A stretch of 64,000 nucleotides of DNA from Lithospermum erythrorhizon (lineage: Eukaryota > Streptophyta > Magnoliopsida > Boraginales > Boraginaceae), in NCBI GenBank assembly GCA_019722365.1, contig JADFUC010000836.1, positions 1-64,000 of the forward strand, in the 5' to 3' direction. The number at the start of each line of letters is the position of its first letter. Position 1 is the stretch's first letter. Shown in pieces: positions 13,093 to 25,919 of the stretch. The notes under the pieces were generated by a model. That model saw only the letters and a list, made by a program, of their open reading frames with translations, searched no databases and had not been told where the DNA came from. A program made the translations under genes and the position numbers.

Positions 13093-13471
13093 TTATTAAA
13101 CAAGTAGAGCTTCTTCTAATTACTCCTTCCGTTTTACATTTAATTAGTTTATAAAATAAAATATAACACTTTAATAAAAAATTGAGTAATATTACTAATA
13201 TACTTCAAATAATATGAAGATACAATTACTTTAAGTGAGGGTTCACCTAGTTTAAGATCAATCATGAGTTTTATAGAACTATTTATTTTATTTTATGTCC
13301 ACTTTTCCAAGTTTACGATCATTAATTCAACAAGACAACTGAACCTTCCAGATGTGATCAAAATTCATTTACAACTCAGCTCATACTTTTTCAGTCTTTT
13401 TATGCTCTAATCTCCTAATAACCCGCTAGCATCTTTTAACAATTAACCATTCTTTTGAAAGACTAGCCTTA

Positions 13472-14096
13472 TGATTCGTTTGGATTGAGTGAATTTAGGT
13501 GAGGCGATCTTGGTTTTAGGATAGTTTTGATAGGTTTATTATCATTTTAAAATTTTTTAAAAAATTAAAGAAAAAAATTATGACGAGAAAATTTGCATCT
13601 ATGACAAAAATATTTGTCAAGTTTTGTTAGATTTATCTGAACAATAAAAGTATTTAATGAGTTTTAAATTCTCACTCATCTTATTAATTCTTGGTAGCTC
13701 TTAATCACTTATGTGATTACTTGTTTTTATTGTTATTAAAAGGAAACCGTTTTATATTCGCATGACCCTATTATTTGTGAGGCGATACGGGTGAGAGTAA
13801 AATTTAAAAATTAACTTAGGTGAGAGTAATTGAGATTAATCTAGTTGAATGTGTTAAAATGTTATTTGGATAATATTTTATTTGTGAGGTGAATCTAAGT
13901 GAAAGTAGTTGAAATGTAACTAAAAACACCATTAACCTACATTATATCCCGTTTTAGGGGTTAATGAAAATGAGGTAAATCTAGGTGAATGCAGATGAAT
14001 CATTTAACTTAAATTATACTAGGTGACTAAAAAATAAAACCCCAAACAAAATGAACTTAAAATTTCACCTAGATTAACCATAATCCAAACGGACCA
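13472..14096. mobile_element. Tourist/Harbinger-type MITE with TTA duplications
   Basis: Terminal inverted repeats TGATTCGTTTGG and CCAAACGGACCA bound a 625-bp non-coding element. TTA lies at both edges (13469-13471 and 14097-14099). The subterminal motif GTGAATCTAGGTGA recurs inside. A diverged relative of the interior lies at about 19360-19540. Confidence 0.8.
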
Positions 14097-14099
14097 TTA

Positions 14100-15149
14100 G
14101 TAACCCTCAAAGCTTTCATCCAGTCCATTAATACCAAGTTATTGGGAGTGGTTAAACGAAAGAATGGGCCAGATGATATAGACCTATATTGTCCAACAAA
14201 TATTATTCAGTCTAGTGGATCACTATACAGTGGACATAGACGGGCCTGTGTCTATAATTCCACGGGCTAATGCTTTTTAGTTGAGCGGACTCTAGTCAAT
14301 TTTTGGTACAAAATCATCAAGTGAAGTAGTATGTTCTTAAATCTAAAGTTTAAGGTGGTTAAACTTTTTGAACTACTAATTAAACAAATTACTTATATTA
14401 TGTACGCATGTTATGTGTATACTTCATGATATATTTTTTATATTTATATTTTTAAATTAATTTTTATCTTTACAATGACTCGATCCTAAAACATCATCAT
14501 TATGAGTAATATATTATGTGACCACTCGATCCTAGGCCTCAATCCCAAAACTTCATGATATATAAGTTCTTACTCAATCAAATAGATAAATTATATTTTG
14601 TACTTCATACCATAAAATTTTAGCTTATTTGTATGTCGTCACTTTTATTCTGTAAATATATATTAAAAAAAAACAATTTCAAATGGAATACATTGATGTT
14701 ATGTATGTACCACAACCGCAAACAAAATAAATATTCATTTTAAATATAAGTATTAAAACCATATTCATTACATACATGAACACGAGCATCGTGCAACAAG
14801 GTTCCTTATGAATCCTCACCAGTAATTGTTTAAATGACATGCACTTCATGAATTTTTGAATTATTTTATGAAAGATATGTTTTTTTGTTATGAACTTTTT
14901 AATATATTATGTTATTGTTATCAAATAAAAAAAAATACCGAAGTGAGCTGCCTAAGCATAAAAGCGACATTGACCGATTTTCAACCAATATAGTAAATGT
15001 ATCTAAAAAACGATAGAATCGATTTCACACAAAAAAAGGTAAAAATCAACCGAACCAATTTGAAAACATCCCTACTCAAGAATCTACACCGGTATAAATT
15101 GAGTTTGTAATAACTACACAAAAAAAATACATACTCACTCTAGTTTATT
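14100..15149. other. AT-rich intergenic DNA
   Basis: No gene seen. The stretch near 14970-15070 has CCGATTTTCAACC and AACCGAACCAA motifs ending in AAAACATCCCTAC. It resembles the terminus of the hAT-like element at 44494-45212 and is probably a decayed relative. Confidence 0.45.
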
Positions 15150-15392
15150 CTTATCTTTCTAGCACAGATTTTTGTTTCAAAATACTTGTTCTTCAGCATG
15201 AAAATTATATTTTAGATTTTGATATGCTTTTTTTGACTACTTTTTATTATTAAATTATCAACCAACCAATTATATAGTTTCAATTAATTGATATTTTATA
15301 TTTTCAATGTACTTTTTGATCACTCTTTATTTTTATTAATCTATGTATAAATAATTAAAAAGACAATTAAAAGGAAACAAATGGAGTATTAA
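15150..15392. mobile_element. MITE-like repeat, second copy
   Basis: Contains TTAAATTATCAACCAACCAA and TTTTCAATGTACTTTTTGAT and ends AACAAATGGAGTA. It is related to 2050-2320 and 44084-44343. Confidence 0.55.
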
Positions 15393-15599
15393 AGTCCATC
15401 CGCTTTCTTTTACATTTTATGAAATTAATGAGCTTTTAAAATTCATAAATTTACTTGTCAAGAAATTAAATAAGTCAAACCCATGTATTTCCAGTTGTCA
15501 ACAAGAAACCGAAAATTGACTTCTCCAAATACTCGTAATTATTTGGGTTTTTTTTCCTAATATGTCCTTCTTTTTGATTATACCGATTTCAGATTAATT

Positions 15600-15795
15600 G
15601 GCGTTTGAGATTGTATATTAAAACTTTTGGCCAATAAAATTAATTTTTATTTATTAATTGAAAAATATAAAATTAATATGAATGAATTGGTTTTAAAAAA
15701 TATTTTCATAATATTATTTTTATAATTTTTTATAATGAACATAAAAAGTAATTGATGATTAAAGTTGTATCTTTGAAGTTGAGGAAATTATTAAT
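15600..15795. mobile_element. MITE-family sequence, second copy
   Basis: Contains GAATTGGTTTTAAAAAATAT and AAAAGTAATTGATGATTAAA, matching 120-360 and 16350-16570. Only part of the family consensus is present. Confidence 0.5.
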
Positions 15796-16349
15796 TTGAA
15801 AATAGAAATTAATACTTTATTTTATACTTTCAATTTATTTTTTTAGTTATCGTTTTACTCTTTTAATATATTTTCCCATATTTTTCAATTTTATCCTTAT
15901 TATAGAACATATATTTATAACAATGTTCTTTGTTCATTATCTACTTCACTGTTAATATAAAGTAGTTAGAAATTTAGAATGAAGGAAAGATGGACATTAA
16001 ATAATGAGAAAATCAAATTTGAGTTGATTATGAATCGAGGACATACATGTCAAATTAACTACTTTTTCTTAATCAAATACTGAGTACATGTGTAGAATCT
16101 AATAATTAACCAATCAATGATAGGTAAATTTTGGTGATTGATTTAATTATGTTTTATTTTAAAGAGTCAACTCTAATTAGCTATATTTTGTTTTTTTCTC
16201 ACCATGGTAGATAAGCTACATAGTTCAATTCCACTAATTTAATTGGTCCAAAATTTAAAGAACCCTAATTGATTAACACATGTCCTCATGACACATATTA
16301 TAAAGTCCCTAATTTTTTTACGACAAAGGTATTTAATCACCACTACGTT

Positions 16350-16572
16350 TAATTAATTGACGTTTTAGGATTGCGTAGCCGATGTTTTGATAATAAAATC
16401 ACTTTTTATTCTTAAATGAAAAATAAGAATTCGTATAATTGAATTTGGTTTTAAAATATTTTCATAATATTATTTTTTTTATAATTTTTTTATAATGTCA
16501 CGTAAAATTAATTGATGATTAAAGTTATTATGCCGAATAGTGATAATGGTAATTAATTTGAAATGGAGGTAA
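16350..16572. mobile_element. MITE-family sequence, third copy
   Basis: Runs from TTAATTGACGTTTTAGGATT to AATTAATTTGAAATGGAGG; those ends are inverted versions of each other. It lies about 500 bp upstream of the proposed lyase start. Confidence 0.6.
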
Positions 16573-17065
16573 TGTGGTAAATGTTATTCTCTTATCACAT
16601 GCAAATGCTTCATTCAAATGTTAGGCTTTGATGAAATTAGTACCAATTTTAAGTACTGTTTGTCACGCCTCCCCAGCTAACCAGCTCCAGCCCACTCTTT
16701 ATATTTTTCTTCAATGTGTCTTGATTTCAATTAATCTTTTGATTTATTAATATTGTGCTTTAAATAATTTCTCCCCCACCCAAAAGTGGAAAAACCAAAA
16801 AATCCCAACAGTAGTGGACAAAGCACTTGATTCTGGCAAAATTGCAAAGCCTTCCAGGTTTCCAGTTGCTTGAAGAGGCCATAAAGCAGAGGAAATTGTG
16901 AGTTTAATACTAGTAGTTGTTAAAGTTTTTTATTTCAATTTTCTTGGAAAATTCTTGAAATGATCATGTATTCATGCACACACATTTATATATGTTGCTT
17001 TATTTTGTGACCTTATTTTTCGATTTCTTGTGTTATCAAGAATCAGAGCATGGGATGCAAGAACA

Positions 17066-20000
17066 ATGAAGTTAACTTGTTCATTTCAGCTCCTTCACCT
17101 TGTTGGAATCGCCAAATACCCAGTTAAGTTCTTATCACTTTTTTGTTTGGGGGATACAAGCATTATGATTGAAGACTACCGTAATTTTTAATTAATTGAA
17201 AATTAAATCCGATTAAAACTTGGTTATGGTGTTTAGAGTTATCATACCCAGACATCACCCTAGTTAGCTATAGTTATTCAATCCAAATTAATTCATCATT
17301 ACGCCAAAATTATAATAGATTAAATTTTACTAGGACTTTGACTAACTAGCAACAATTGCATTACTACTAAACAACTATAATAAAGTTGTAACTGGATTTG
17401 GACTCTTCAATAACTTAGGATTGTTGGTTATTCTCTATCAAGATTGATAGTACGTGGGTGTGTTTATATTTCATCATTTTGTGTTTATATTTTATTTTGT
17501 GTTTATATGGTTGTGCACAATAATTAAGAAATAGAAATATAGTTTTTTATTTGTATATCCTCATTTATAATAAGAGAACAAAACCTTGATAATATGTACT
17601 CGTATCAGATTACCTTTCCAAATTCAATGTAAAGAAGAAAAAATTGGTTATAGACATTCAATGATATAATAGTAAAAGAGATATGTGTCTAGAAATGTAG
17701 AAATAAAAAAAATAAAAAAATAATATTAGGATGACAATTAAAAAGGTGAAGGGAGTACATCTAAAAATAGAAAAAATATTTGTATGCCCTCATTTATAAT
17801 AAGAGAACGAAACCTTGATAATATATACTTCGTATCAGATTATCTTTCTAAATTCAATGTAAATAAGAAAAAATTGGTCATAAACATTCCATGTTTAGAG
17901 ATATAATAGGAAAAGAGACACGAATCTAGAAATGTAGAAATACAAAAACAAAAACAAAAAAAAACAATACTAGGATGACAATTAAAAAAGTGAAGGGAGT
18001 ACATACTAAAAATAGAAAAAATATTTGAAAAATAAATTTAAGTATTATAATGATCAAAATTATAATCAAGGCTATGTCTCAAACACTCAAAAAGCCTTAA
18101 GAACACACTTCTCTAAAAAATCAAATAATGTCTAGTATATTGGTTCCTGAGCTTCTTTCATCTCATTTTACTTGATACATTCATGCATAGCCAAAAAGAC
18201 ACAAAGAAAGTTGAGATTGAAGGAGTTAAAACCTTGAAATTAGGACCTTCACAATGTCACGCTCCTACAGGATACAGGAGTCCATTCTCGTGATCACGCC
18301 ATGCTCAAAAAGCAAAATTCATTCTGTGTCTTTATTTTCTTCTTTGCACAAATGCACCAACATTGTACATCTGTCCCTTTAGAGTACCTAGGATTTATTT
18401 GTTTCATCCTAGTAGTAAGTAGTAATTGATTTGGACTCCACTTTTACAATACATTTATGCCCTGTTGATGTAGGCAGTGGGTAAATGATAGAGTAATGGA
18501 GGAGTGGTAGTAAATCTATGAGTCCGATCCAAGTATTAAGTTATATATATTATTATTAGGTTTAGGTTTAATGTTGTGGAAATTAATCTATATTCTCTAT
18601 AAATAGCTATCATCCATTACTCTAACAGTAAAAGAGGTGATAGTAAGCCAGAAAAAGAATTATTTTTGATAAGAGAACATTTCGCGATTAACTTCCCATA
18701 ATATTCCAAATCAGGAATCTCGAGGGGCCGTTAGTGTGACAGCTTCACACTTTAAACATCTATTACTCCTATTATCAATTTTTTGAAACATGAATATTAA
18801 AATTTTATTTTCGAAAAAATAAGGGGACGAATAGCCCCCCAGCCCCTTAATTCAATCTTTTCAATCTGCCATGCACCCGTGAATAATTACAATGTCGTTT
18901 TCTTTGATCATCTTTTGGACAACATCAGAATTTGTGTTATATGATGCATCCATGTGTAGCTCCAACAATCAACCAAGAGATTCAGATAAGTAGGATTAAA
19001 AATGTAAAATGTGGAGAATCTATATTTTTATTGAAAATGGTGTTTGTACATCAAAATTAGTTGTAACCACAATTTAATTACATGCAAGATAGACTTATAT
19101 CTTAAGAAATGAAAAGGATTGTACCTAATGTGATCATAACAATTGATGTCTCCAACTGGATTATTTGAGAGCTAATGTTCAAGATCAATATGTTTTGGTG
19201 CATTGCAGAAAAAACCGCAAGCTTAAAAATGAAGACGACACCCCTCCTCCGGTCCAACTACAAGTTCTGGATGAAGACCATGTAACATCTCTTCTCAATT
19301 TTACTTTTCTGTTTGGTATTTTTGTTTGAAGTAGTTTGTGAGTCTTAAGTATTCTAATAGTACATTTGGTTGAGGTAATTAACTTAGAAAAGGAAATCGA
19401 GGTGTAAATGTATTAAAATGTACTTTGAATAATATTAGTGAATACATTATACTCCGTTTTGATGGTAAATAATTTTAAGTTGAATGTAGTCATTGAATCT
19501 AGATAAAGTATTCCCTCAAGATTCACCAAAAGATTGTGTTTTGTTTTTAAGCACTTTTAATAGTTAGGCTTTGTGTAAATATTTTATTGTATTTTATAAT
19601 ATTTGATGAAAAATATATCGGTAGAAAAAATTTAAAATATATTTTTATTAACATAATTTTAATAAAATATTATAAAATCTGAATAAAAATATTTATCGTA
19701 GACCGAAAATTGTACGCAGCCTGCCCTAATGGTTCCAATGTTTTTTTTATACAAAAGAGATGCAAACATCGATATCATTCAAATAAAAAATATATATACA
19801 ACTGTAGGGGCGAAACCATCTAACTTCTAAAACGATTATTAAAATTTTATTATTCAATCCCTAGTTCCACCATTAGTTGCATATTCCAAATAAATTATAT
19901 TTGGATGGAATGCAATGACATAAAGAAACATAATGTATATGTCGGGGATTTATTATTGAAGTGGTTTAAGGGTAGAGAGTCTTGAATCTTAAGCATAATT

Positions 20001-23000
20001 TCCGGTTGGTAAAGAACGAAGTGTTAGAATGTAGCGTAAGCTAAGTTGGTAGGAAGCGAGAGTGTTAAGTATCAGCCAGCGTAGCTTTTTTCATGCGGTG
20101 TGGAGTTCGAATCACGCAGTGACGGTATTTTGTATTGAAGTGGTTTAAGCGCTTGAAGTTACCATGCATAGCGAAGCGTCAAGCGATTCTATTCGGAATG
20201 ATAGCCCCGAAAAGGGCCCATTAGTATTAGATTTACGTACTTTTATAACATATATGTCAGATTAATATACATAAATAATCACATTAGGAGCTTACGACAA
20301 TAATGTATATTGACAAGAGCTCAATAAAAGATACGTTCTCGTTATTGTCAACGACAAGCCAAAATCATAGGTTTCCCAATAATTAATTAAACGTTTATAT
20401 TACATCCATTAAAATTACTTGTTTGCAAAATGTGTCATACTAAGGAGAATATATTTTATTAGGGTAGATTGAAATTAATTTATTGATGATATTTTGGTAG
20501 ATAATGGTGGATAATGGGCTAGTGGGTGTTACTTTCTCCACTCCGGGTGGTATGGTCACAGCAGTTGAGTACAATGGAATAGATAATTTATTGGAAACTG
20601 AGAATGAAGCCAACAACGAAGGGTACGTTTGTGATAATGTTTTGTAAAATTGGCTTATGTTATTTTTTTTTCTTTCAGTTAGTTTTTTTTTTATAGTTAA
20701 ATATTACAATAATTTTCAACCCTTCTTCCTTTACAATAAAATTCGAACCCTTGAATCTACGGGTACTAACTCAGCCACTAGATCATTCGATTATTTATTA
20801 ACTTTTTGTGTTATGTTTTTTTTAAGAAATCAATAATCCCAGCCGTCTTATTTGATGTGAATTGTCACTTGTACCCTTGCAGTTATTGGGACATTGTTTG
20901 GACAAAACCACCGGAACAACCAGGGAACATCTTTGACAAGTCAGTATCTATTTCCTTTTTCTTCACAATCAAAATAGGTACTATAGTGAATGATACGTAA
21001 ACTTCGTCTTAATTGAATAGTTCATTAAATTTGTAAATACATAATTGTTAAATTATATTTTATAAAATTAATAAGAAACTAATATTATAATATTTTTTAA
21101 AGTAGAATTTGGTGGTGTAACTTTTAAATTGTTAAATAATTTTTTTTAAAATTGCAATATAATGAAAAATAAAAGTTTGACTACCACTATCTAGTTAGAA
21201 TTTTGATAAAGAAATAAAAATTATATAATGAAATATAAATTATTATTTTATATATTGTATATCGTTAACTAAAATGTAAGGATGTGGAAAATTATGGAAC
21301 AAATAAGTTCAAAAAATTTCTTCCATTGCTCTGATTATTTTTTTGAAACCTAAAAAGATTAATCTTGACTTGACATTTTGACACGTAATATCTAATTGTA
21401 AAAATCTAACTATCTAATGAGATACATTGAGTCAAATGAATGAATCTACAATTTACATTCCACCTAAATTTAACAACAATTACCTCATCCTTTTTTATTT
21501 ATTTATTTACTTGGCCTATCTTATTATCAATAAATATGTAAAGTGATGGACCTAATGTTAACGTTCTATTAAACCATTTATTCAATTGAAATAGAAAGTA
21601 GCCCACTATTGCATTAGTATAAAAGGGTATGTGAAACTATAGTTAAAAAAGTAAGATCATACATCCTTAGTTCTAACCCCATCAAAACCCCATAGGCCAA
21701 TTGACCACAATTAAATGTTGTCTCTAATTTCTAACAGGCTTGAAGGAACTAGTTTCAAGATTGTAACACTGGATGAAAACAAAGCAGAGCTTTCATTCAT
21801 AAGAACATTTGATCCTACCAGTGATGAAATCACCCTTCCCTTAAACATAGATAAAAGGTGAAGTGTATACCTTTTACACATTGTGTATTCATCATGTGCA
21901 ACTTGATTAACATAGCTAGAACATTTAACAAACTTGTGCAGATATATCATTTTACGTGGTAGCAGTGGCTTCTACTCGTACGCGATCTTCGAACGTTTGG
22001 AAGGATGGCCAGCTGTAAATGCCTACCAAGGCAGGATTGTATTCAAGCTTGCACAAAACTTGTAAGATATAAACCAAACAAACTTTCATGAGTGCATGCA
22101 CATATCCTACCTACAAGATTTGTGCTAAATTGAGAAATTGTTCAGAAAGAATTTTATTAAGTACTAATAAATTGCTCATTCTGGCTGATATTCAGGTTCC
22201 AATATATGGCCATTTCTGATGAGAAGCAAAGGGTAATGCCAACGGCTGAAGATCGTCTAAATGGAAAGGTTCTCGACTACAAAGAAGCTGTTCTCCTAGA
22301 AAATCCATCCAACCCATTCCTTGCAGGAGAGGTTGATCATGTTTTACATTCTATATCTGTGCATACATGATACATTCTGAATTTTTGTTCATTGGATTCT
22401 TAATGATCTTGAAATTTTGTGATTTGTCAAGTAGGTGGATGACAAATACCAATATAGTAGCGATAATAAAGATAATCGTGTCCATGGATGGATTTGCCCA
22501 AGCCCGCCTACAGGGTTTTGGATGATCACACCGAGTAACGAGTTTAAAACAGGAGGACCTGTCAAGCAAGACCTCACTTCTCATACAGGACCTATAGTAC
22601 TTTCAGTAAGTGTCACATTGAATTCTTAAGTCTATCTTCATTGATCAGACTAATAGATTTAAATGAGCGTTTGTTTACTTTTACGTCCAGATGTTCTTTA
22701 GCACACACTATGCAGGGGAGTCGATGGGAGTCAAATTTGAGGATGGAGAGCCATGGAAGAAAGTATTTGGACCTGTGTTCGTGTACCTGAATTCTGTTTC
22801 ACCGACTGATAATCCCACTTCACTTTGGGCAGATGCCAAGGAACAAGTAAGATGAATTACTTCGTACTTTTTTATCAACTGAACAAGTAACAACAAGAAA
22901 ATAAGATGAAGACTAGAGAAAGTATGTCTATCGTTATGACTCACTTGCACATTTATGTTATACAAGATGTTGATCGAAACAGAGAATTGGCCATATGACT

Positions 23001-24513
23001 TCCCCCAGTCTGAAGACTATAAAAAAAAAAGTGAGCGTGGAAGAGTTAGCGGGCGATTGCTAGTCAGAGATAGGTACACTTCTTGGGTCAAGGGCAATAC
23101 TAGTTTGATGCTTGCATATGTTGTGTAAATATTTTGAACTTACTAAAATTAGCAAATAATGCTACAAACTATTGACTGTGGCAGCCTCATTAGCGAAAGA
23201 CTTGTCACTGCAAATGCTGCATTTGTCGGGTTAGCTCCACCGGGACAGATTGGATCATGGCAAAGAGAAAACAAGGTATTTGCACTTCTTACAAGCTTCA
23301 TTACTATAAATTTGGAAAGGAAAAATCATCTTCATTTTGCTTTGGTACAGGCTTATCAGTTCTGGACTCAGACAGATTTTGAAGGGTACTTTCTCATTCC
23401 AAAAGTTCGATCCGGAAACTATAGTCTGTATGCTTGGGTCCCTGGTTTTATTGGTGACTACAAATATGATGCCAATGTCTACATTCGGCCAGGTTTGTCT
23501 AATAATTACTAGACTCTCGTCACCTTCTTAGATGATATTTTCAAAAACATCAATTCTGTTTTCTGATATCTGAATTTTTTTAGGAAGCAACATCAAATTG
23601 GAGAATCTCATATTTGAGCCTCCATCAAGTGGTCCAATGTTATGGGAAATCGGTATCCCAGACCGAACAGCTGCAGAGTTCTTTGTCCCTCCTCCAATTT
23701 CTACCCTCATGAACAAGTTATACTCCGAAAACCCAGAAAAGTAAGTTTTCTCATACAAACATGAAACATGATATGTTATTTAACTTAACGATCAATTTCT
23801 CTGTAGGCTGTTACCAGTATTGCCTAACTTGCATTTTCTGCAACTTCAGGTTTAGGCAGTATGGATTATGGGAAAGGTACACAGAGTTTTATCCTAATCA
23901 AGACTTGGTTTTCACTGCTGGTGTCGATAATTACCCAGTAGATTGGTTCTTTGCTCATGTGAATAGGTAAACATTAGGCAACAGTCACGACAAAACCATT
24001 TTTCGCCTTTCCATCAACGATTTTGTCTAATTCCAACACCCCTTTACAGGGACATAGGAAACAAAACTTATGTACCAACCACTTGGCAAATTATATTCAA
24101 TCTAGATAGTGTAGACTCAACAGGGGATTACACACTTCAACTAGCCCTGGCTTCAGCCAATGAAGCCGAATTACAGGTATATAAAATTTGTACTAGAATG
24201 TCAAGGTTTTGAAATGTCCGATAAGTATTAATATATCATAGTATAATTCTATGATGCAACGATGTTGAAGGTACGAATCAATGACGAGGATGCAGAAACT
24301 CCACATTTCACAACAGGACTAATAGGTCACGACAACGCGATTGCTAGACATGGAATTCATGGTCTTTATTGGTTATATGGTGTGAATATATCACCCTCTC
24401 AACTATCAGAAGGAAGCAATGCAATCTTTCTCACACAGGCTAGAGGCTTGAGTCCTTGGAGAGGCGTCATGTATGACTACATTCGTCTTGAAGGTCCCCC
24501 AAGAAGCAATTAA
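17066..24513 (+). CDS. Rhamnogalacturonan lyase (polysaccharide lyase family 4), 16 exons
   Basis: Enzymes of this family cleave the rhamnogalacturonan I backbone of pectin by beta-elimination in the cell wall. I joined GT-AG exons at 17066-17127, 19209-19281, 20501-20622, 20883-20939, 21738-21857, 21942-22061, 22196-22331, 22435-22605, 22691-22846, 22967-23073, 23185-23275, 23351-23492, 23584-23740, 23850-23966, 24050-24176 and 24271-24513. These total 2001 nt, or 666 codons plus stop, which is normal length for plant members. Landmarks include RGSSGFYSYAIFERLEGWP (about 110-130), VDDKYQYS (231-238), LTSHTGP (277-283), a fibronectin-like linker with FVGLAPPG and YAWVPGFIGDYKYD (about 375-450), and a C-terminal carbohydrate-binding-like part with RHGIHGLYWLYGVN and MYDYIRLEGPP. 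K234 and H280 are candidates for the catalytic Lys/His pair; that is inferred. Exon 1 encodes a short hydrophobic N-terminus and is the least certain; its GTTCTT donor fits only by phase. Exon 11 reads LISERL where relatives usually have YIS. Confidence 0.9.
17128..19208 (+). other. Long first intron of the rhamnogalacturonan lyase gene
   Basis: This 2.08-kb stretch separates the short predicted first exon from the exon encoding PPPVQLQVLDEDH. It holds a two-copy tandem repeat at 17550-18022. The rest is AT-rich, with no recognisable coding sequence. If the first exon is misassigned, this would instead be promoter and 5' UTR. Confidence 0.5.
17550..18022 (+). repeat. Two-copy tandem repeat in lyase intron 1
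   Basis: Unit 1 (17550-17777, 228 bp) and unit 2 (17778-18022, 245 bp) share CTCATTTATAATAAGAGAAC, AAACCTTGATAATAT, CTAGAAATGTAGAAATA and GTGAAGGGAGTACAT. Differences are point changes and poly-A length. Confidence 0.9.
20028..20220 (+). mobile_element. tRNA-derived SINE in a lyase gene intron
   Basis: A-box-like GCGTAAGCTAAGTTGGTAGG at 20033-20052 and B-box GAGTTCGAATCACGC at 20103-20117, with tRNA-like spacing. It lies in the intron between exons 2 and 3, in the same orientation as the gene, and does not touch a splice site. Confidence 0.6.
20690..20785 (-). mobile_element. tRNA-like SINE head, minus strand
   Basis: On the minus strand, TAGTGGCTGAGTTAGTACCC (20761-20780) resembles an A box and GGGTTCGAAT (20741-20750) a B box. 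It sits in the intron before exon 4 of the lyase gene. Only the head is clear. Confidence 0.45.
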
Positions 24514-24716
24514 TAAGTGTAGTTTAGCAAGCATTACATAAATATTAGTAGTAACAACCATTATAGAAACATCAAAATTTTACTCAAAAAGATAGTAATA
24601 CTAGGGAATCTGTAGGGCTAATTTATCGAGGGTAATCATTTTAGAGCTCCAAATATATATGGTAATGCAAATTTATCCTTTTGTAATTTTAGCTATAATT
24701 TATATTAGCCATACTT

Positions 24717-24969
24717 CTCCTGTTTAAAGATTGTTCACTTTGACTTTTTGATAGTTGTACTTTTTAAACTTTGATCTTAAATATATTTATTTGTGTTGAA
24801 TAATATTTGATAAAAAAATATATCAATGGAAAGATTTGAAATGTATTTTTCATTGATATAGTTTTCATCAAGTATTATACAATACAAACAAAAATATTTA
24901 CGGTCAAAGTTTAAAAAGTCGACTATCAAAAAATCAAATGTGGACAATCTTTTAGGAACGGATGGAGTA
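24717..24969. mobile_element. Palindromic Stowaway-like MITE, copy 2
   Basis: The left arm TTTAAACTTTGATCTTAAAT pairs with ATTTACGGTCAAAGTTTAAA on the right. It ends in GGATGGAGTA. It lies 200 bp past the lyase stop codon and 12 bp before the gypsy target site. Confidence 0.7.
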
Positions 24970-24985
24970 TTTAAAAAGTAGTAAC

Positions 24986-25467
24986 TGATTCGCCATTTCC
25001 GAATCAGATCGAGTCTGAGTAATTTCAATGTTTTGGTTTTGTCGATTCAACTCCTGACTGCCTCTACCGGTAGCTTACGCAGTGGAAATCGCCCTCCTTC
25101 TGCATGAGATTCGTTGGGGCTTCCATGCTTGGGAATCTCCGAGTCGGGCTTATCTTATCTTGATTCAGTTTATCGATCTCTCTCGAGTCGTCAGGTTACC
25201 TCGAAAAAGCTGGTACGACCGACTACGCATTAATTCGACCATCAAGTCGGCCAAAAGTTCAAATAGCGGAATAAGATTAAACGACTGAATTTATAAAAGT
25301 AGTACGTAATGCCATTGTACCTAAGTCGATTGCTAGTCAAGGCTGACACGGTCCATGTACTCCCTTGACGGATCGAATTGTACCGGTCACCTTTGACAGG
25401 CCGAGTACTCCTCCCTTAGTACGAACTGTTAGCTCAGTAAGTATATATACATGTTATGTCCATATCA
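24986..25467 (-). repeat. 3' LTR of the gypsy element
   Basis: 482 bp, homologous to 35675-36197. Shared blocks include GAGTAATTTCAATGTTTTGG, GGTCCATGTACTCCCTTGACGG-like sequence and the terminal block TATATATACATGTTATGTCC. Its left edge abuts GTAAC. Confidence 0.92.
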
Positions 25468-25919
25468 CCGCCTCTATTCTTTGGTGAAATCACATATTCT
25501 CTCTGCCTTTTTAGAAACGGGATTTATCAAGAATAAGTTCAATTTTTGCTGATAGGTTAAACCCTGCCTTATATGATTTGCGAGTGTACGAACACGAGTG
25601 TCCGTATGCTCCAATGTCGAGGGTTATAACCCACCCCCACCTTGATGATTCGAGCCGCCTCCTCCCTCATGAAATCAACATTTCATCCCACGACCCTTCG
25701 CTACTCAAGTGGTGGTTATCAATAAAGTGACCTCGAAACTTACTGCATTAATGCTATAAGGGGGCTCTCGTCTCTAAAAGGTAATTTCTCTCTTCAATAA
25801 TTGTACTTTTCCCTTCCTTACAAATATTTTTTCAGATTTCTCTTGTTCTTCTTTGCCTTCACCAATTCTACACTGTTCACTCCGTAATTTATTTTTCTTC
25901 CCATCTTCCTTAATTTTAA

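Noticed and set aside
25082..25288. 68-codon frame in the left gypsy LTR
   Set aside because: Lies entirely within LTR sequence and is not preserved in the other LTR.
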